A DNA stretch of 64,000 nucleotides from Bacillota bacterium (lineage in GTDB: Bacteria; Bacillota; Clostridia; Acetivibrionales; JANLFN01), in the NCBI GenBank assembly GCA_023397675.1, contig JAEWTV010000050.1, forward strand, positions 18,618-82,617, in the 5' to 3' direction. The position numbers and the translations under genes were made by a program. Each line of letters starts with the position of its first letter. The first letter of the stretch is position 1. Positions 44,751 to 53,455 of this stretch are shown here, one piece after another. The notes under the pieces were generated by a model that was given only the letters and a program-made list of their open reading frames with translations, made no database searches and was not told where the DNA came from.

Positions 44751-45944
44751 ATGGCATTTTTTATAGCGTTAAAAGATTTGCGCATAGTTTTCAGAGATAA
44801 AAAAGCCCTTGCACTTCTAATCCTTATGCCAGTTGTACTGATTTTTATACTTGGCAGCGCTCTGGGTGGCGTAATGAATGAGGATTCTTCTGTCAGTAAG
44901 TTTTCAATTGCTGTAGTGAATAAGGATGACGGGCAGATGTCACAGATATTTATCAATGATGTTCTCAGAAAAGAGATGTCAAAGATGTTCAACACCTTCG
45001 TAGTGGACGAAGACAAGGCTGATGAAATGTTAAAGGATAAAAGAGTTCCTTCTATTATAATAATACCTGAGAATTTTTCAAAGGAAGTGGATTCGGGTAA
45101 ACAGGCAGCTCTGGAAATTAAATCAGGTTTGGAAAACAAAGTTCAGACAGGTATAGTAAAGGCTGTTGCAGGTGGATTTACACAAAGCCTTTCACTTAAT
45201 TATGCAGGTGCAAATGCAATAATGGATTTGACCGATAAATATAAAATTCCTTTGAATATGGATACCCAGGGTGTATCAAAAGCAACAGCCCTTATGTCGG
45301 AACTGCAAAAAAAGATTGGTTCACAAATGATAAAATTTTCTTCCTCCGACCAGGAAAAGCACAAGACTACAACTGCAATGCAGTACTATGCATCTTCAAT
45401 GCTTGTAATGTTCATGCTTTTCGGTGCAAACATGGGAACAAAGACAATTGTTGAAGAAAGAGAGAACAAAACGCTTGGAAGAGTAATGAGTACAAGGGTA
45501 AACAAGTTGTCGCTAATAACAGGAAAGTCTTTTGGGTTGATATTTATATGTCTTGCACAGGCACTTGTCCTTATAATATTTACAAGTATAATTTACGGAG
45601 TCAACTGGGGAATTATTCCCGGAGTTCTTATCGTAACTCTGTGTTCGGTATTTGCTGCTTGCGGTTTCGGCATATTGATAGCTGCAGTCTCCAAAACAGC
45701 AAAAGTGGCTGAAGGGTTGGGAATGCTGTTTATTCAATTATCGACAATGCTCAGCGGTGGTATGGTTCCGATGCCTTCAAGTATGAAGGCCTTATCCCAA
45801 TGCACTATCAACTGGTGGGCTCACCAATCGTTTATAGATCTTATGCTTGGTTCAGGTATTATGGCAGTTCTTCCATATTGCGGAGTGCTCGTTGCAATAG
45901 GTGTTGTACTAATGGGTATCGGTGTCGCCAGATTCAGGGTATAG
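44751..45944 (+). CDS. ABC-2 family permease, first subunit
   Basis: 397 residues. One N-terminal membrane helix is followed by a large extracytoplasmic domain (about 45-215), then five helices with the conserved VEERENKTLGRVMSTRVN coupling segment (about 235-252) and GGMVPMPSSMKALSQ. This is the YhgE/NatB/DrrB layout. GGGGGAGG lies before the ATG. It pairs with the next permease as a heterodimer. Confidence 0.92.
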   Translation: MAFFIALKDLRIVFRDKKALALLILMPVVLIFILGSALGGVMNEDSSVSKFSIAVVNKDDGQMSQIFINDVLRKEMSKMFNTFVVDEDKADEMLKDKRVPSIIIIPENFSKEVDSGKQAALEIKSGLENKVQTGIVKAVAGGFTQSLSLNYAGANAIMDLTDKYKIPLNMDTQGVSKATALMSELQKKIGSQMIKFSSSDQEKHKTTTAMQYYASSMLVMFMLFGANMGTKTIVEERENKTLGRVMSTRVNKLSLITGKSFGLIFICLAQALVLIIFTSIIYGVNWGIIPGVLIVTLCSVFAACGFGILIAAVSKTAKVAEGLGMLFIQLSTMLSGGMVPMPSSMKALSQCTINWWAHQSFIDLMLGSGIMAVLPYCGVLVAIGVVLMGIGVARFRV

Positions 45945-45960
45945 TGGAGGTATAATAATT

Positions 45961-47193
45961 ATGAAAATATTCAGTATCGCAAAATATGACCTTATAAAAA
46001 TGCTAAGGGATAAAGCCTCATTAATAATAATGCTTATCCTTCCTATTGCCTTCACTTTGATATTCGGATCAATGAGTTTTAGCTCTGAAAGTGATTCAAG
46101 GATAGCTATAGGAATATCAAACCTTGACAACAGCCAAATGTCAAAGGCTTTGATAGAGGGTGCAAGCAAGGATAAAACCATTAAACTGGTTGAAATGGAT
46201 GAGGATAAGCTATATGATAAGGTAAAGAAGTCGGAAGTAGAAATTGGGTTCATAATACCCGCCGGCTTTGAACAAAATGTAAAAGACGGAAAGAGTCCTG
46301 AAGTAAAAACTTTAAAATTGTCTTCATCTCAGGACTATGCAGTTATTCAATCAATAATATCCAACACTTTTTCCTCAATGCAGGTAAAAGAGGGGACAGT
46401 TTCTTATTTGAAAGACAAGTTCAAGGAAATACCTGAGCCAGGACTTAATGAGCTGTCTGCAAACCTGGACAACAGGCTGAAAAGTCCGGCAATAAGCGTT
46501 AAGGAAACAGTAGTTTCGGGTACCGGTGAAAAGGTAAAATACAATACAAGTGCAAACATGTCTATTACCGCAATCCTTATGTTTGTAATGTTTACAGTTA
46601 TACTCGGAGCCGGAGATGTTCTTGAAGAAAGAAAGAATAATACTTGGAGCAGGCTTTCGATTACATCTACAAGAAGAAGCACAATTATTCTCGGAAAGGT
46701 CTTGGGCAACTTCCTTAAAGGCTGGATTCAGGTGGCAATACTTATACTTTTCAGTAAGTTTGTTATGGGAGTTGATTGGGGAAGCTCATTCATTCCGACG
46801 TTAATTCTTATAAGTGTTTACCTTCTAGCTGTTATTGGACTTGGTATGTTCCTGTCTTCGCTGGTTAAAACGCATTCACAGCTTAGTGCTGTTTCTGCAA
46901 TAGTGATAACTGCAACAACAATGCTCGCGGGTTGTTACTGGCCTCTTGAAATCGAACCTGAATTCATGCAGAAGCTTGCCTACCTGTTTCCCCAGTACTG
47001 GGCAAATACGGGACTCACAAAAACTGTTATAGGAAATGAAGGAATAGGTTCAATTGGCTTACCTGTGGTTATATTGCTTGGAATGGGTGTAGTATACTTT
47101 GTATTAAGCATTATTGTAGGCGGTTTCAGGATTGATACCAAAAAATCTCCAAAGGCTGCAAAGGTAAAAATAACAGCTGCTCGGGAAGCTTAA
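45961..47193 (+). CDS. ABC-2 family permease, second subunit
   Basis: 410 residues from the ATG that follows GGAGG by 10 nt; an upstream frame to 45922 has no site. Same architecture as its neighbour: an N-terminal helix, a large extracytoplasmic domain, then five helices with VLEERKNNTWSRLSITSTRR (about 220-240) and a final GCYWPLEIEPEFMQ loop. Sequence identity to the first permease is low, so the duplication is old. It is the last gene of the exporter operon. Confidence 0.92.
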   Translation: MKIFSIAKYDLIKMLRDKASLIIMLILPIAFTLIFGSMSFSSESDSRIAIGISNLDNSQMSKALIEGASKDKTIKLVEMDEDKLYDKVKKSEVEIGFIIPAGFEQNVKDGKSPEVKTLKLSSSQDYAVIQSIISNTFSSMQVKEGTVSYLKDKFKEIPEPGLNELSANLDNRLKSPAISVKETVVSGTGEKVKYNTSANMSITAILMFVMFTVILGAGDVLEERKNNTWSRLSITSTRRSTIILGKVLGNFLKGWIQVAILILFSKFVMGVDWGSSFIPTLILISVYLLAVIGLGMFLSSLVKTHSQLSAVSAIVITATTMLAGCYWPLEIEPEFMQKLAYLFPQYWANTGLTKTVIGNEGIGSIGLPVVILLGMGVVYFVLSIIVGGFRIDTKKSPKAAKVKITAAREA

Positions 47194-47276
47194 AGAATTA
47201 GTTATATAATTATGTAGAAATGGGTAAATTAATCAGTGTAAAAACTTTGTGAATGATTCAATTGTATACTAATTTG

Positions 47277-47305
47277 TTGACAAAGTTTGCTTAAGTTAGT
47301 ATAAT
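47277..47305 (+). promoter_or_regulatory. Consensus sigma-A promoter of DUF177-rpmF
   Basis: TTGACA (47277-47282) and TATAAT (47300-47305) are separated by exactly 17 bp, a perfect match to consensus. Confidence 0.85.
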
Positions 47306-47337
47306 ATCATTTGTCGGTTTTATAGGGAGTAATATAC

Positions 47338-47835
47338 ATGAAGGTTGATGTAAGAGATTTTTTAAAGTCAGACGGTAATTCGCTTGATATAGAGTTTGAC
47401 AATAAAATAGAGTATTTGGATTCAGTAGATTCGGAAATTAGCTTTGAAAAACCTGTAAATTTCAGCGGAAAAGCTGTTAATGTATCTGGGGTAATCAAGC
47501 TTGATGGAAATCTTGTAGCCGAATATACAACCAAGTGTATAAGATGTCTTAAGGACATAACACGGAATATGAACATAAAGATAAGGGAAGATATTCAAAG
47601 CCCTTCTTCAGATGTTGCGGCAGAGGCATATACTTACTCCGACAACTATTTCGATCTGGATAAGATATTAACTGACAATATTATACTGAACCTTCCTATG
47701 AAAAATGTATGCAAGGATGCCTGCAAAGGCCTGTGTCCGGTATGTGGAACGGATATCAATGAGACTGAATGCGGGTGCAGGGTTGATAATATTGATCCCC
47801 GGATGGAAGCTCTAAAAGGCTTCTTCAAAGAATAG
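47338..47835 (+). CDS. DUF177/YceD-family protein
   Basis: 165 residues. Features include CIRCLKDITRNM (about residue 62) and CPVCGTDINETECGCR (about 140), which are the family's two Cys pairs. DUF177 proteins are almost always encoded next to rpmF, as here, and in plants and bacteria are linked to 23S rRNA accumulation or ribosome assembly. GGGAG precedes the ATG. rpmF follows after 65 bp. Confidence 0.92.
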   Translation: MKVDVRDFLKSDGNSLDIEFDNKIEYLDSVDSEISFEKPVNFSGKAVNVSGVIKLDGNLVAEYTTKCIRCLKDITRNMNIKIREDIQSPSSDVAAEAYTYSDNYFDLDKILTDNIILNLPMKNVCKDACKGLCPVCGTDINETECGCRVDNIDPRMEALKGFFKE

Positions 47836-47900
47836 TAAATAATATAGTATTCAAAATTAACTTTTAAATAATTGATTCCGGTTGCAGGGAGGTGTTACTC

Positions 47901-48083
47901 ATGGCAAATCCAAAACGTAAATGGTCTAAAGCAAGAACAGGTAAAAGAAGATCACAGTGGAAGCTTTCAGTTCCTAACTTGGCTAAATGCCCACAGTGCC
48001 ACGCATTAAAGTTACCTCACAGAGTATGTAAAGAATGTGGTTTCTACGATGGCAAGGAAGTTATTAAGGTTGAATCTAAATAA
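47901..48083 (+). CDS. rpmF: 50S ribosomal protein L32
   Basis: 60 residues from the ATG that follows GGGAGGTG. The L32 sequence is complete: MANPKRKWSKARTGKRRSQ, then a zinc-ribbon pair CPQCHALKLPHRVCKECGFY and the final VIKVESK. All four cysteines are kept, so this is the zinc-binding form. It is co-transcribed with the DUF177 gene. Confidence 0.97.
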   Translation: MANPKRKWSKARTGKRRSQWKLSVPNLAKCPQCHALKLPHRVCKECGFYDGKEVIKVESK

Positions 48084-48094
48084 AGCCTGAAAGA

Positions 48095-48123
48095 AGGCAG
48101 CAGATTAACTGCTGTCTTTTTTG
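48095..48123 (+). terminator. Terminator after rpmF
   Basis: Stem GGCAGCAG/CTGCTGTC with a 5-nt loop followed by six T. Confidence 0.75.
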
Positions 48124-48150
48124 TTGCAGTTTGGTAATGGAGGATTGTTG

Positions 48151-49476
48151 GTGAAGAAGAATCGGATGACTGTACAAAATGTCATAGCTGGAAGTATAGC
48201 CGAAGAAGCGGGAATTGAAAAAGGTGATGTGCTTCTGTCCATAAACGGCGAAAAAATTGAAGACGTTTTTGATTACAGATTTCTGATGACTGATGAAGCA
48301 CTCATGCTTGAAATTGAGAAAAGTGACGGTGAAATCTGGGACATAGATATTGAAAAGGATGAGTACGAAGACCTTGGAATTGATTTTGAAAATCCACTTA
48401 TGGATGAAATGAAAAGCTGCAGTAATAAATGCATTTTTTGCTTTATTGATCAGCTTCCCAGGGGTATGCGTGAAACCCTTTATTTTAAAGATGATGATTC
48501 CAGGATGTCCTTTCTTGCAGGCAATTATGTTACTCTGACAAACATGAAGGATGAGGATATAGACAGGATAATTAGATACAGGATGTCTCCTATAAACGTT
48601 TCGGTACATACAACAGACCCTAAACTCAGAACATTCATGTTGAACAACAGGTTTGCAGGTAATGTTGTTGAAAGAATAAATAAGCTTGTAGAGGCTGGGA
48701 TAGAAGTTAACTGCCAGATTGTTCTGTGCAGGGGAATAAATGATGGAAATGAACTTAATAAATCTATAAGTGATCTTGCTCAAATGTATCCAGGGGTTAA
48801 AAGCATTTCAGTTGTACCTGTAGGTATTACAAGACACAGAGATGGACTGCTTGAATTGCAGCCTTATAATAGTGAAAGTTCAGAATTAGTAATCAGCCAG
48901 GTTGAAAAGCTGCAGCAAAGCTTTATTGAAAGTTATGGTTCAAGGATTGTTTACCTTGCAGACGAATTTTATATCATGGCAGATCGGACAATTCCCAGTT
49001 ATGAGGATTATGAGGATTTCCCACAGATTGAAAATGGGGTAGGACTGATTTCTCTTATGTTGCATGAGTTTTATGAGCATCTTGAAGGAATTGTTCCATA
49101 TGAGACTGCAAACAGAACAGTTTCCATTGCTACTGGTGTTTCTTCATATAAATACATAAAAGAACTGGCCACAGAACTTGAAAATAAATTTGAAGGTCTC
49201 AAAATTAATATATATGAAATAAAAAACAACTATTTTGGAAAAAATGTAACGGTAACAGGCTTGCTTACAGGAATTGATCTTATAGAACAGTTGAAGGGAA
49301 AAGAGCTTGGAAATGAGCTGCTTATTTCAAGAAGTATGCTTAAGGCGGATGAGGACATTCTTCTTGACGACTATTCAGTCAAAATGCTGGAGACAGCTTT
49401 AGATATCAAGGTTACCATTGTAGAGAATGACGGAAAAGATTTTATAGAAAAAATTATAAAAAGTAATGAGAATTAG
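48151..49476 (+). CDS. DUF512-family protein with PDZ and radical SAM domains
   Basis: 441 residues from the GTG that has GGAGG 7 nt upstream. A PDZ-like domain (about 7-75: NVIAGSIAEEAGIEKGDVLLSINGEKI) is followed by a radical-SAM-like Cys cluster CSNKCIFC (C91, C95, C98) with FIDQLPRGMRETLYFKDDD. The C-terminal half is DUF512, with the VPVGITRHR motif near residue 225. Genes of this type sit beside der in many clostridia; no biochemical function is established. Confidence 0.9.
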   Translation: MKKNRMTVQNVIAGSIAEEAGIEKGDVLLSINGEKIEDVFDYRFLMTDEALMLEIEKSDGEIWDIDIEKDEYEDLGIDFENPLMDEMKSCSNKCIFCFIDQLPRGMRETLYFKDDDSRMSFLAGNYVTLTNMKDEDIDRIIRYRMSPINVSVHTTDPKLRTFMLNNRFAGNVVERINKLVEAGIEVNCQIVLCRGINDGNELNKSISDLAQMYPGVKSISVVPVGITRHRDGLLELQPYNSESSELVISQVEKLQQSFIESYGSRIVYLADEFYIMADRTIPSYEDYEDFPQIENGVGLISLMLHEFYEHLEGIVPYETANRTVSIATGVSSYKYIKELATELENKFEGLKINIYEIKNNYFGKNVTVTGLLTGIDLIEQLKGKELGNELLISRSMLKADEDILLDDYSVKMLETALDIKVTIVENDGKDFIEKIIKSNEN

Positions 49477-49520
49477 CAGTTAATATGATAATCTATTGAA
49501 TAAGATTAGAGGTGATATAT

Positions 49521-50843
49521 TTGGCAAAACCCGTGGTTGCTATCGTAGGAAGGCCTAATGTAGGTAAATCAACTTTTTTCAATTACCTTTCAGGAAGGCG
49601 AATATCGATAGTTGAAGATAGCCCCGGAGTTACACGTGACAGAATATACTCCGAAGCCGAATGGCGTGATAAGAAGTTTACACTTATAGATACAGGCGGT
49701 ATTGAGCCTTTTTCAGAAGATAAAATAATGCAGCAGATGAAGCAGCAGGCTGAAATGGCTATAGATACGGCAGATGTTATTGTATTTATGGTTGATGCAA
49801 AGGATGGAATGACTGCTTCCGATAAGGAAGTTGCGACTATGCTTCGCAGAACAAAAAAACCTATAATACTTGCCGTTAACAAGGTTGATCGTATAGGTCA
49901 AACTCCTGCAGAAGCCTATGAATTCTATAATCTCGGACTTGGAGACATAGTTCCCATATCTTCCATACACGGTCTTGGAATGGGAGACCTGCTTGATGAA
50001 ATATATCAGCATTTCCCTGAAGATATGGAAGAGGATTATGACGAGGATATAATCAAGGTGGCTGTTATTGGAAAACCTAATGCAGGCAAGTCTTCTCTTA
50101 TCAATAAAATGATAGGTGAGGAAAGAGTTATTGTCAGTGATATACCCGGTACAACAAGAGATGCGATAGATACCTATGTTGAAAACGGTGAAGATAAATA
50201 TGTATTTATTGATACCGCCGGAATAAGGAGAAAAAGTAAAATTACCGAAAGTATTGAAAAATACAGTATAATACGTTCATGGACCGCGGTTGACAGGGCT
50301 GATGTATGCCTGATAATGATTGATGCGGCCGATGGCGTTACCGAACAGGATACAAAAATTGCTGGATATGCTCATGACCAGGGAAAGGCTTCTGTTATTG
50401 TAATCAACAAGTGGGATATAGTTGAAAAGTCAACAGGAACACTAGAGGAGTACAGGAAGGTTGTAATGGAAAAGCTGGGCTTTATGCCTTATGCCCCGAT
50501 TTTATTCATTTCTGCAAAGACCGGTCAAAGGGTTAACAAGATTTATGAACTGGTTAAGTATGTTTCCGACCAGGCTGCATTCAGAATCAGTACAGGTATG
50601 CTCAATGATATTGTCAATGAGGCGGTAGCAATGGTTCAGCCTCCTTCAGACAAGGGCAAGAGGCTTAAAATATTCTATATGACTCAGGCAGATGTAAAGC
50701 CACCTACGTTTGTTATTTTCGTAAATGATATGCAGCTTATGCATTATTCCTATGAAAGATATTTAGAAAATCAGCTTAGAAAGAATTTTGGCTTTGAGGG
50801 TACTCCTATAAGATTTATTATAAGGGAAAAGAGCAAGGAGTGA
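49521..50843 (+). CDS. der: Ribosome biogenesis GTPase Der (EngA)
   Basis: 440 residues from the TTG that gives the family's usual MAKPVVAIVGRPNVGKST start; AGAGGTG lies upstream. Two consecutive GTPase domains are complete: G1 GRPNVGKST, G3 DTGG and G4 NKVD in the first; G1 GKPNAGKSS, G3 DTAG and NKWD in the second. A KH-like domain closes the protein. Der acts in 50S subunit assembly. It is 6 bp before plsY. Confidence 0.97.
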   Translation: MAKPVVAIVGRPNVGKSTFFNYLSGRRISIVEDSPGVTRDRIYSEAEWRDKKFTLIDTGGIEPFSEDKIMQQMKQQAEMAIDTADVIVFMVDAKDGMTASDKEVATMLRRTKKPIILAVNKVDRIGQTPAEAYEFYNLGLGDIVPISSIHGLGMGDLLDEIYQHFPEDMEEDYDEDIIKVAVIGKPNAGKSSLINKMIGEERVIVSDIPGTTRDAIDTYVENGEDKYVFIDTAGIRRKSKITESIEKYSIIRSWTAVDRADVCLIMIDAADGVTEQDTKIAGYAHDQGKASVIVINKWDIVEKSTGTLEEYRKVVMEKLGFMPYAPILFISAKTGQRVNKIYELVKYVSDQAAFRISTGMLNDIVNEAVAMVQPPSDKGKRLKIFYMTQADVKPPTFVIFVNDMQLMHYSYERYLENQLRKNFGFEGTPIRFIIREKSKE

Positions 50844-50849
50844 TTTTTT

Positions 50850-51476
50850 GTGCTGGTTGTAAAGGTAATTGCGGTTGCGGTTTTGGGATATCTTCTTGGT
50901 AGTATAAATTCATCTCTTATCATCGGTAAGTTTCACGGTGTGGATGTAAGACAGCATGGAAGCGGTAATGCCGGGGCTACTAATACCTTAAGGACTCTGG
51001 GCAAGTCGGCTGCCATACTTGTCACACTTGGTGATGTTTTAAAGGGGATTATTGCCTGTATTGCAGGTCATTACATAATCGGAGACGTTAAAGATATCGG
51101 TAATCTTGGGTTAATGATAGGCGGAGTTGCTGCAATAATAGGTCATAACTGGCCTTTATACTTTGGCTTTAAAGGCGGGAAAGGTATTCTAACCACCTTT
51201 AGTGTCATTATGATGATGGATTGGAGAATAGGGCTTATTCTGTTTGGTGTATTCATTATTGTAGTTCTTATCTCCAAATATGTATCACTTGGTTCGATTA
51301 TCGGAGCAGCATTATTCCCGATAGTAGGTGCAATACCTGTTTTCAACAACAGTTCAACGTTTGTTATATTTGCAATAGCAGTAGCTTTTCTTGCTATAAT
51401 AAGGCACAGAGCTAATATAGAAAGATTATTAAAAGGAACAGAATCCAAGCTTTGGGGATCAGGTAAAAAGAGATAA
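50850..51476 (+). CDS. plsY: Glycerol-3-phosphate acyltransferase PlsY
   Basis: 208 residues, start GTG. About five membrane helices carry the family motifs GSINSSLIIGK, GSGNAGATNTLRTLGK (about 36-51) and GFKGGKGILTTF (about 108-119). PlsY uses acyl-phosphate to acylate glycerol-3-phosphate, the first step of phospholipid synthesis. The next gene, gpsA, makes its substrate, so the pair is metabolically linked. Confidence 0.97.
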   Translation: MLVVKVIAVAVLGYLLGSINSSLIIGKFHGVDVRQHGSGNAGATNTLRTLGKSAAILVTLGDVLKGIIACIAGHYIIGDVKDIGNLGLMIGGVAAIIGHNWPLYFGFKGGKGILTTFSVIMMMDWRIGLILFGVFIIVVLISKYVSLGSIIGAALFPIVGAIPVFNNSSTFVIFAIAVAFLAIIRHRANIERLLKGTESKLWGSGKKR

Positions 51477-51509
51477 CCAGAGCTCTTACATACAATGGGG
51501 GATGAAATA

Positions 51510-52520
51510 ATGAAAAAGCATATTTCGGTTATAGGTGCCGGAAGTATGGGAAGTGCGATTTCAGTTTTACTGGCCAATAATGGTCATAAGGTTAAAATGT
51601 GGACATGCTTCAAGGAAGAGGCAGAAATGATAACAAACCTGAGGGAACAGAAGGATAAGCTTCCTGGTGTAAGAATTCCCGAGAATGTTATTTGCTCTGA
51701 CGACATGGAGTATGTACTTGAAGCGGCAGATGCCACTTTTATTGTTATACCTTCACAGACTGTAAGGGCAAACGCATCAAAAATGTCAGGTCTTATAAAA
51801 AAGAAAGGCATTGTGGCCTGCTTTTCAAAAGGGTTGGAAGAAGGAACAGGTCTTAGAATGTCTCAGGTCATATCCGAAGAAATACCGCAGGCAAGAGCAG
51901 TTGCCTTGTCTGGTCCATGCCACGCCGAGGAGCTGGCTAGAGGTATTCCGTCAGCTTATGTTGTAGCTTCAACAAATGAGGATTCATCAAAAGCAGTTCA
52001 GGACATACTTATGTCACCCAACTTCAGGGTATATACCAATCCTGATATTATAGGAGTTGAGCTTGGAGGAGCTATAAAGAATGTTATAGCTCTTTGTGCA
52101 GGTATGGTAGATGGACTTGGCTTTGGGGATAATACTAAGGCAGCACTTATGACCAGAGGAATTGCTGAAATGGCAAGACTGGGAGTAGCCATGGGAGGAA
52201 AGATGGAAACCTTCTCAGGGCTTACAGGTATCGGTGACCTTATAGTCACTTGTACCAGCATGCACAGCAGAAACAGGCGGGCAGGGATTCTTATAGGTCA
52301 GGGGAAAACTGCAAAAGAAGCCTCAGAAGAAGTTAAGATGGTAGTTGAAGGTATGCCTGCAACCAAGGTAGCCTATGAGCTTTCAAAGAAGAAGGGCATA
52401 TCAATGCCTATAACTTCAGAAGCCTATAAAATCCTATATGAAGGCAAAAATGCCAGAAATGCGGTCGTGGACTTAATGTCAAGGGATAGGAAGCGCGAAA
52501 TTGAAACAATGGCGTTTTAA
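51510..52520 (+). CDS. gpsA: Glycerol-3-phosphate dehydrogenase [NAD(P)+]
   Basis: 336 residues from the ATG with GGGGGAT 7 nt upstream; ATG 51495 would lie in that site. The NAD(P)-binding motif GAGSMGSAISVLLANNG is at the start. SGPCHAEELARGIPSA (about 140), the catalytic Lys in ELGGAIKNVIAL (about 190) and the C-terminal GMPATKVAYEL segment are kept. It reduces dihydroxyacetone phosphate to glycerol-3-phosphate for PlsY. Confidence 0.97.
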   Translation: MKKHISVIGAGSMGSAISVLLANNGHKVKMWTCFKEEAEMITNLREQKDKLPGVRIPENVICSDDMEYVLEAADATFIVIPSQTVRANASKMSGLIKKKGIVACFSKGLEEGTGLRMSQVISEEIPQARAVALSGPCHAEELARGIPSAYVVASTNEDSSKAVQDILMSPNFRVYTNPDIIGVELGGAIKNVIALCAGMVDGLGFGDNTKAALMTRGIAEMARLGVAMGGKMETFSGLTGIGDLIVTCTSMHSRNRRAGILIGQGKTAKEASEEVKMVVEGMPATKVAYELSKKKGISMPITSEAYKILYEGKNARNAVVDLMSRDRKREIETMAF

Positions 52521-52539
52521 AAATAAGAAATTGTGAAAT

Positions 52540-52572
52540 AGGGCTCGGGTATTGCACCCGGGCTTTTTTTGT
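52540..52572 (+). terminator. Strong terminator after gpsA
   Basis: Stem GCTCGGGT/ACCCGGGC with a 5-nt loop and a seven-T run ends the der-plsY-gpsA operon. Confidence 0.9.
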
Positions 52573-52653
52573 TATTTGCGAGTTCGAATGTATATAAATG
52601 ATACCAACATATGATAAAATTAAGTGAAAAGATTTTAATCAGAGGTTTGTTAA

Positions 52654-53190
52654 ATGGGAGATTGGCTTTTTATTGCAACTACAATAGTTTTGGTTCTTTA
52701 TGCAACATTCATATTGAACAAGAAAACCTATGAAAATGTGTTGCTTGTTTATTGGGCTTTTACAGTTATATTTGGATGGCTTTTTTTTGATATTATAAAA
52801 AATAAGAACTGGTATGTCTACGCAGTGTTTTTCCTTGTTATATCATTTGGTTTCATGTGTTATCAATTAGTTACAAAAAAGAAAACCTATTTTATAATAA
52901 ACTTTTCGGTAGAGGAAGAGAATCACTTTGATGAATTAAACGATATTCTAAAATCCTTCTGCAGGCGAAACAATATTGATAAGTTTTATATTGAACTTTC
53001 TGTGGATGACCCGGGGATTATCACGTTTCATAAAATCAATAAAGTTCTGGTTGATGCCTGCATGATAGAAGTAACAGAATATGCATCAAATAATTTAACT
53101 GAGCCTAAGAAGAATGGCCAAATACTCAGAAAAGTTTTTAATATCCTAATTTTTGCTTTTTATACTTTCCTTATTATAAAAGCAAGCTGA
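52654..53190 (+). CDS. Small membrane protein of unknown function
   Basis: 178 residues. Three membrane helices lie at about residues 2-20, 28-46 and 53-72, and a final one at 160-176. Between them is a cytoplasmic domain (about 78-150) with FSVEEENHFDELNDILKSFC and NIDKFYIELSVDDPG. AGAGG lies before the ATG. It stands alone before spoIVA. I do not recognise the family; a link to sporulation is possible only by position. Confidence 0.7.
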   Translation: MGDWLFIATTIVLVLYATFILNKKTYENVLLVYWAFTVIFGWLFFDIIKNKNWYVYAVFFLVISFGFMCYQLVTKKKTYFIINFSVEEENHFDELNDILKSFCRRNNIDKFYIELSVDDPGIITFHKINKVLVDACMIEVTEYASNNLTEPKKNGQILRKVFNILIFAFYTFLIIKAS

Positions 53191-53323
53191 ATTATTGTTG
53201 GTAATTTTGCACAGACAAATCTTGACCGTTCTTAAGTTTAAGCTCCTGTAAAACAGTATGTTTTACCGAAAGCCTAAATTTTATGTTTTTCACAACTTTT
53301 TCCCATCCAATTATCTTTTAGTA

Positions 53324-53349
53324 ATAATAACCGAACAAAGACATATATT
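53324..53349 (+). promoter_or_regulatory. Possible sigma-E-type promoter of spoIVA
   Basis: CATATATT (53342-53349) resembles the sigma-E -10 element, and an ATA lies about 15 bp upstream. spoIVA is a known sigma-E gene in Bacillus. The match is loose. Confidence 0.35.
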
Positions 53350-53455
53350 TATAATGATATGGGCCGGGACACATTTTATGTTCCAACTGTAAAGTCCTTT
53401 CGGGTTCCATTAATGTGCCTATTCTTTCAAATAATAATATAAGGGGGGTTTGCGG

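Noticed and set aside
48076..48783. Minus-strand frame of 235 codons opposite the DUF512 gene
   Set aside because: The plus-strand protein has clear PDZ, Cys-cluster and DUF512 motifs; the opposite frame has none.
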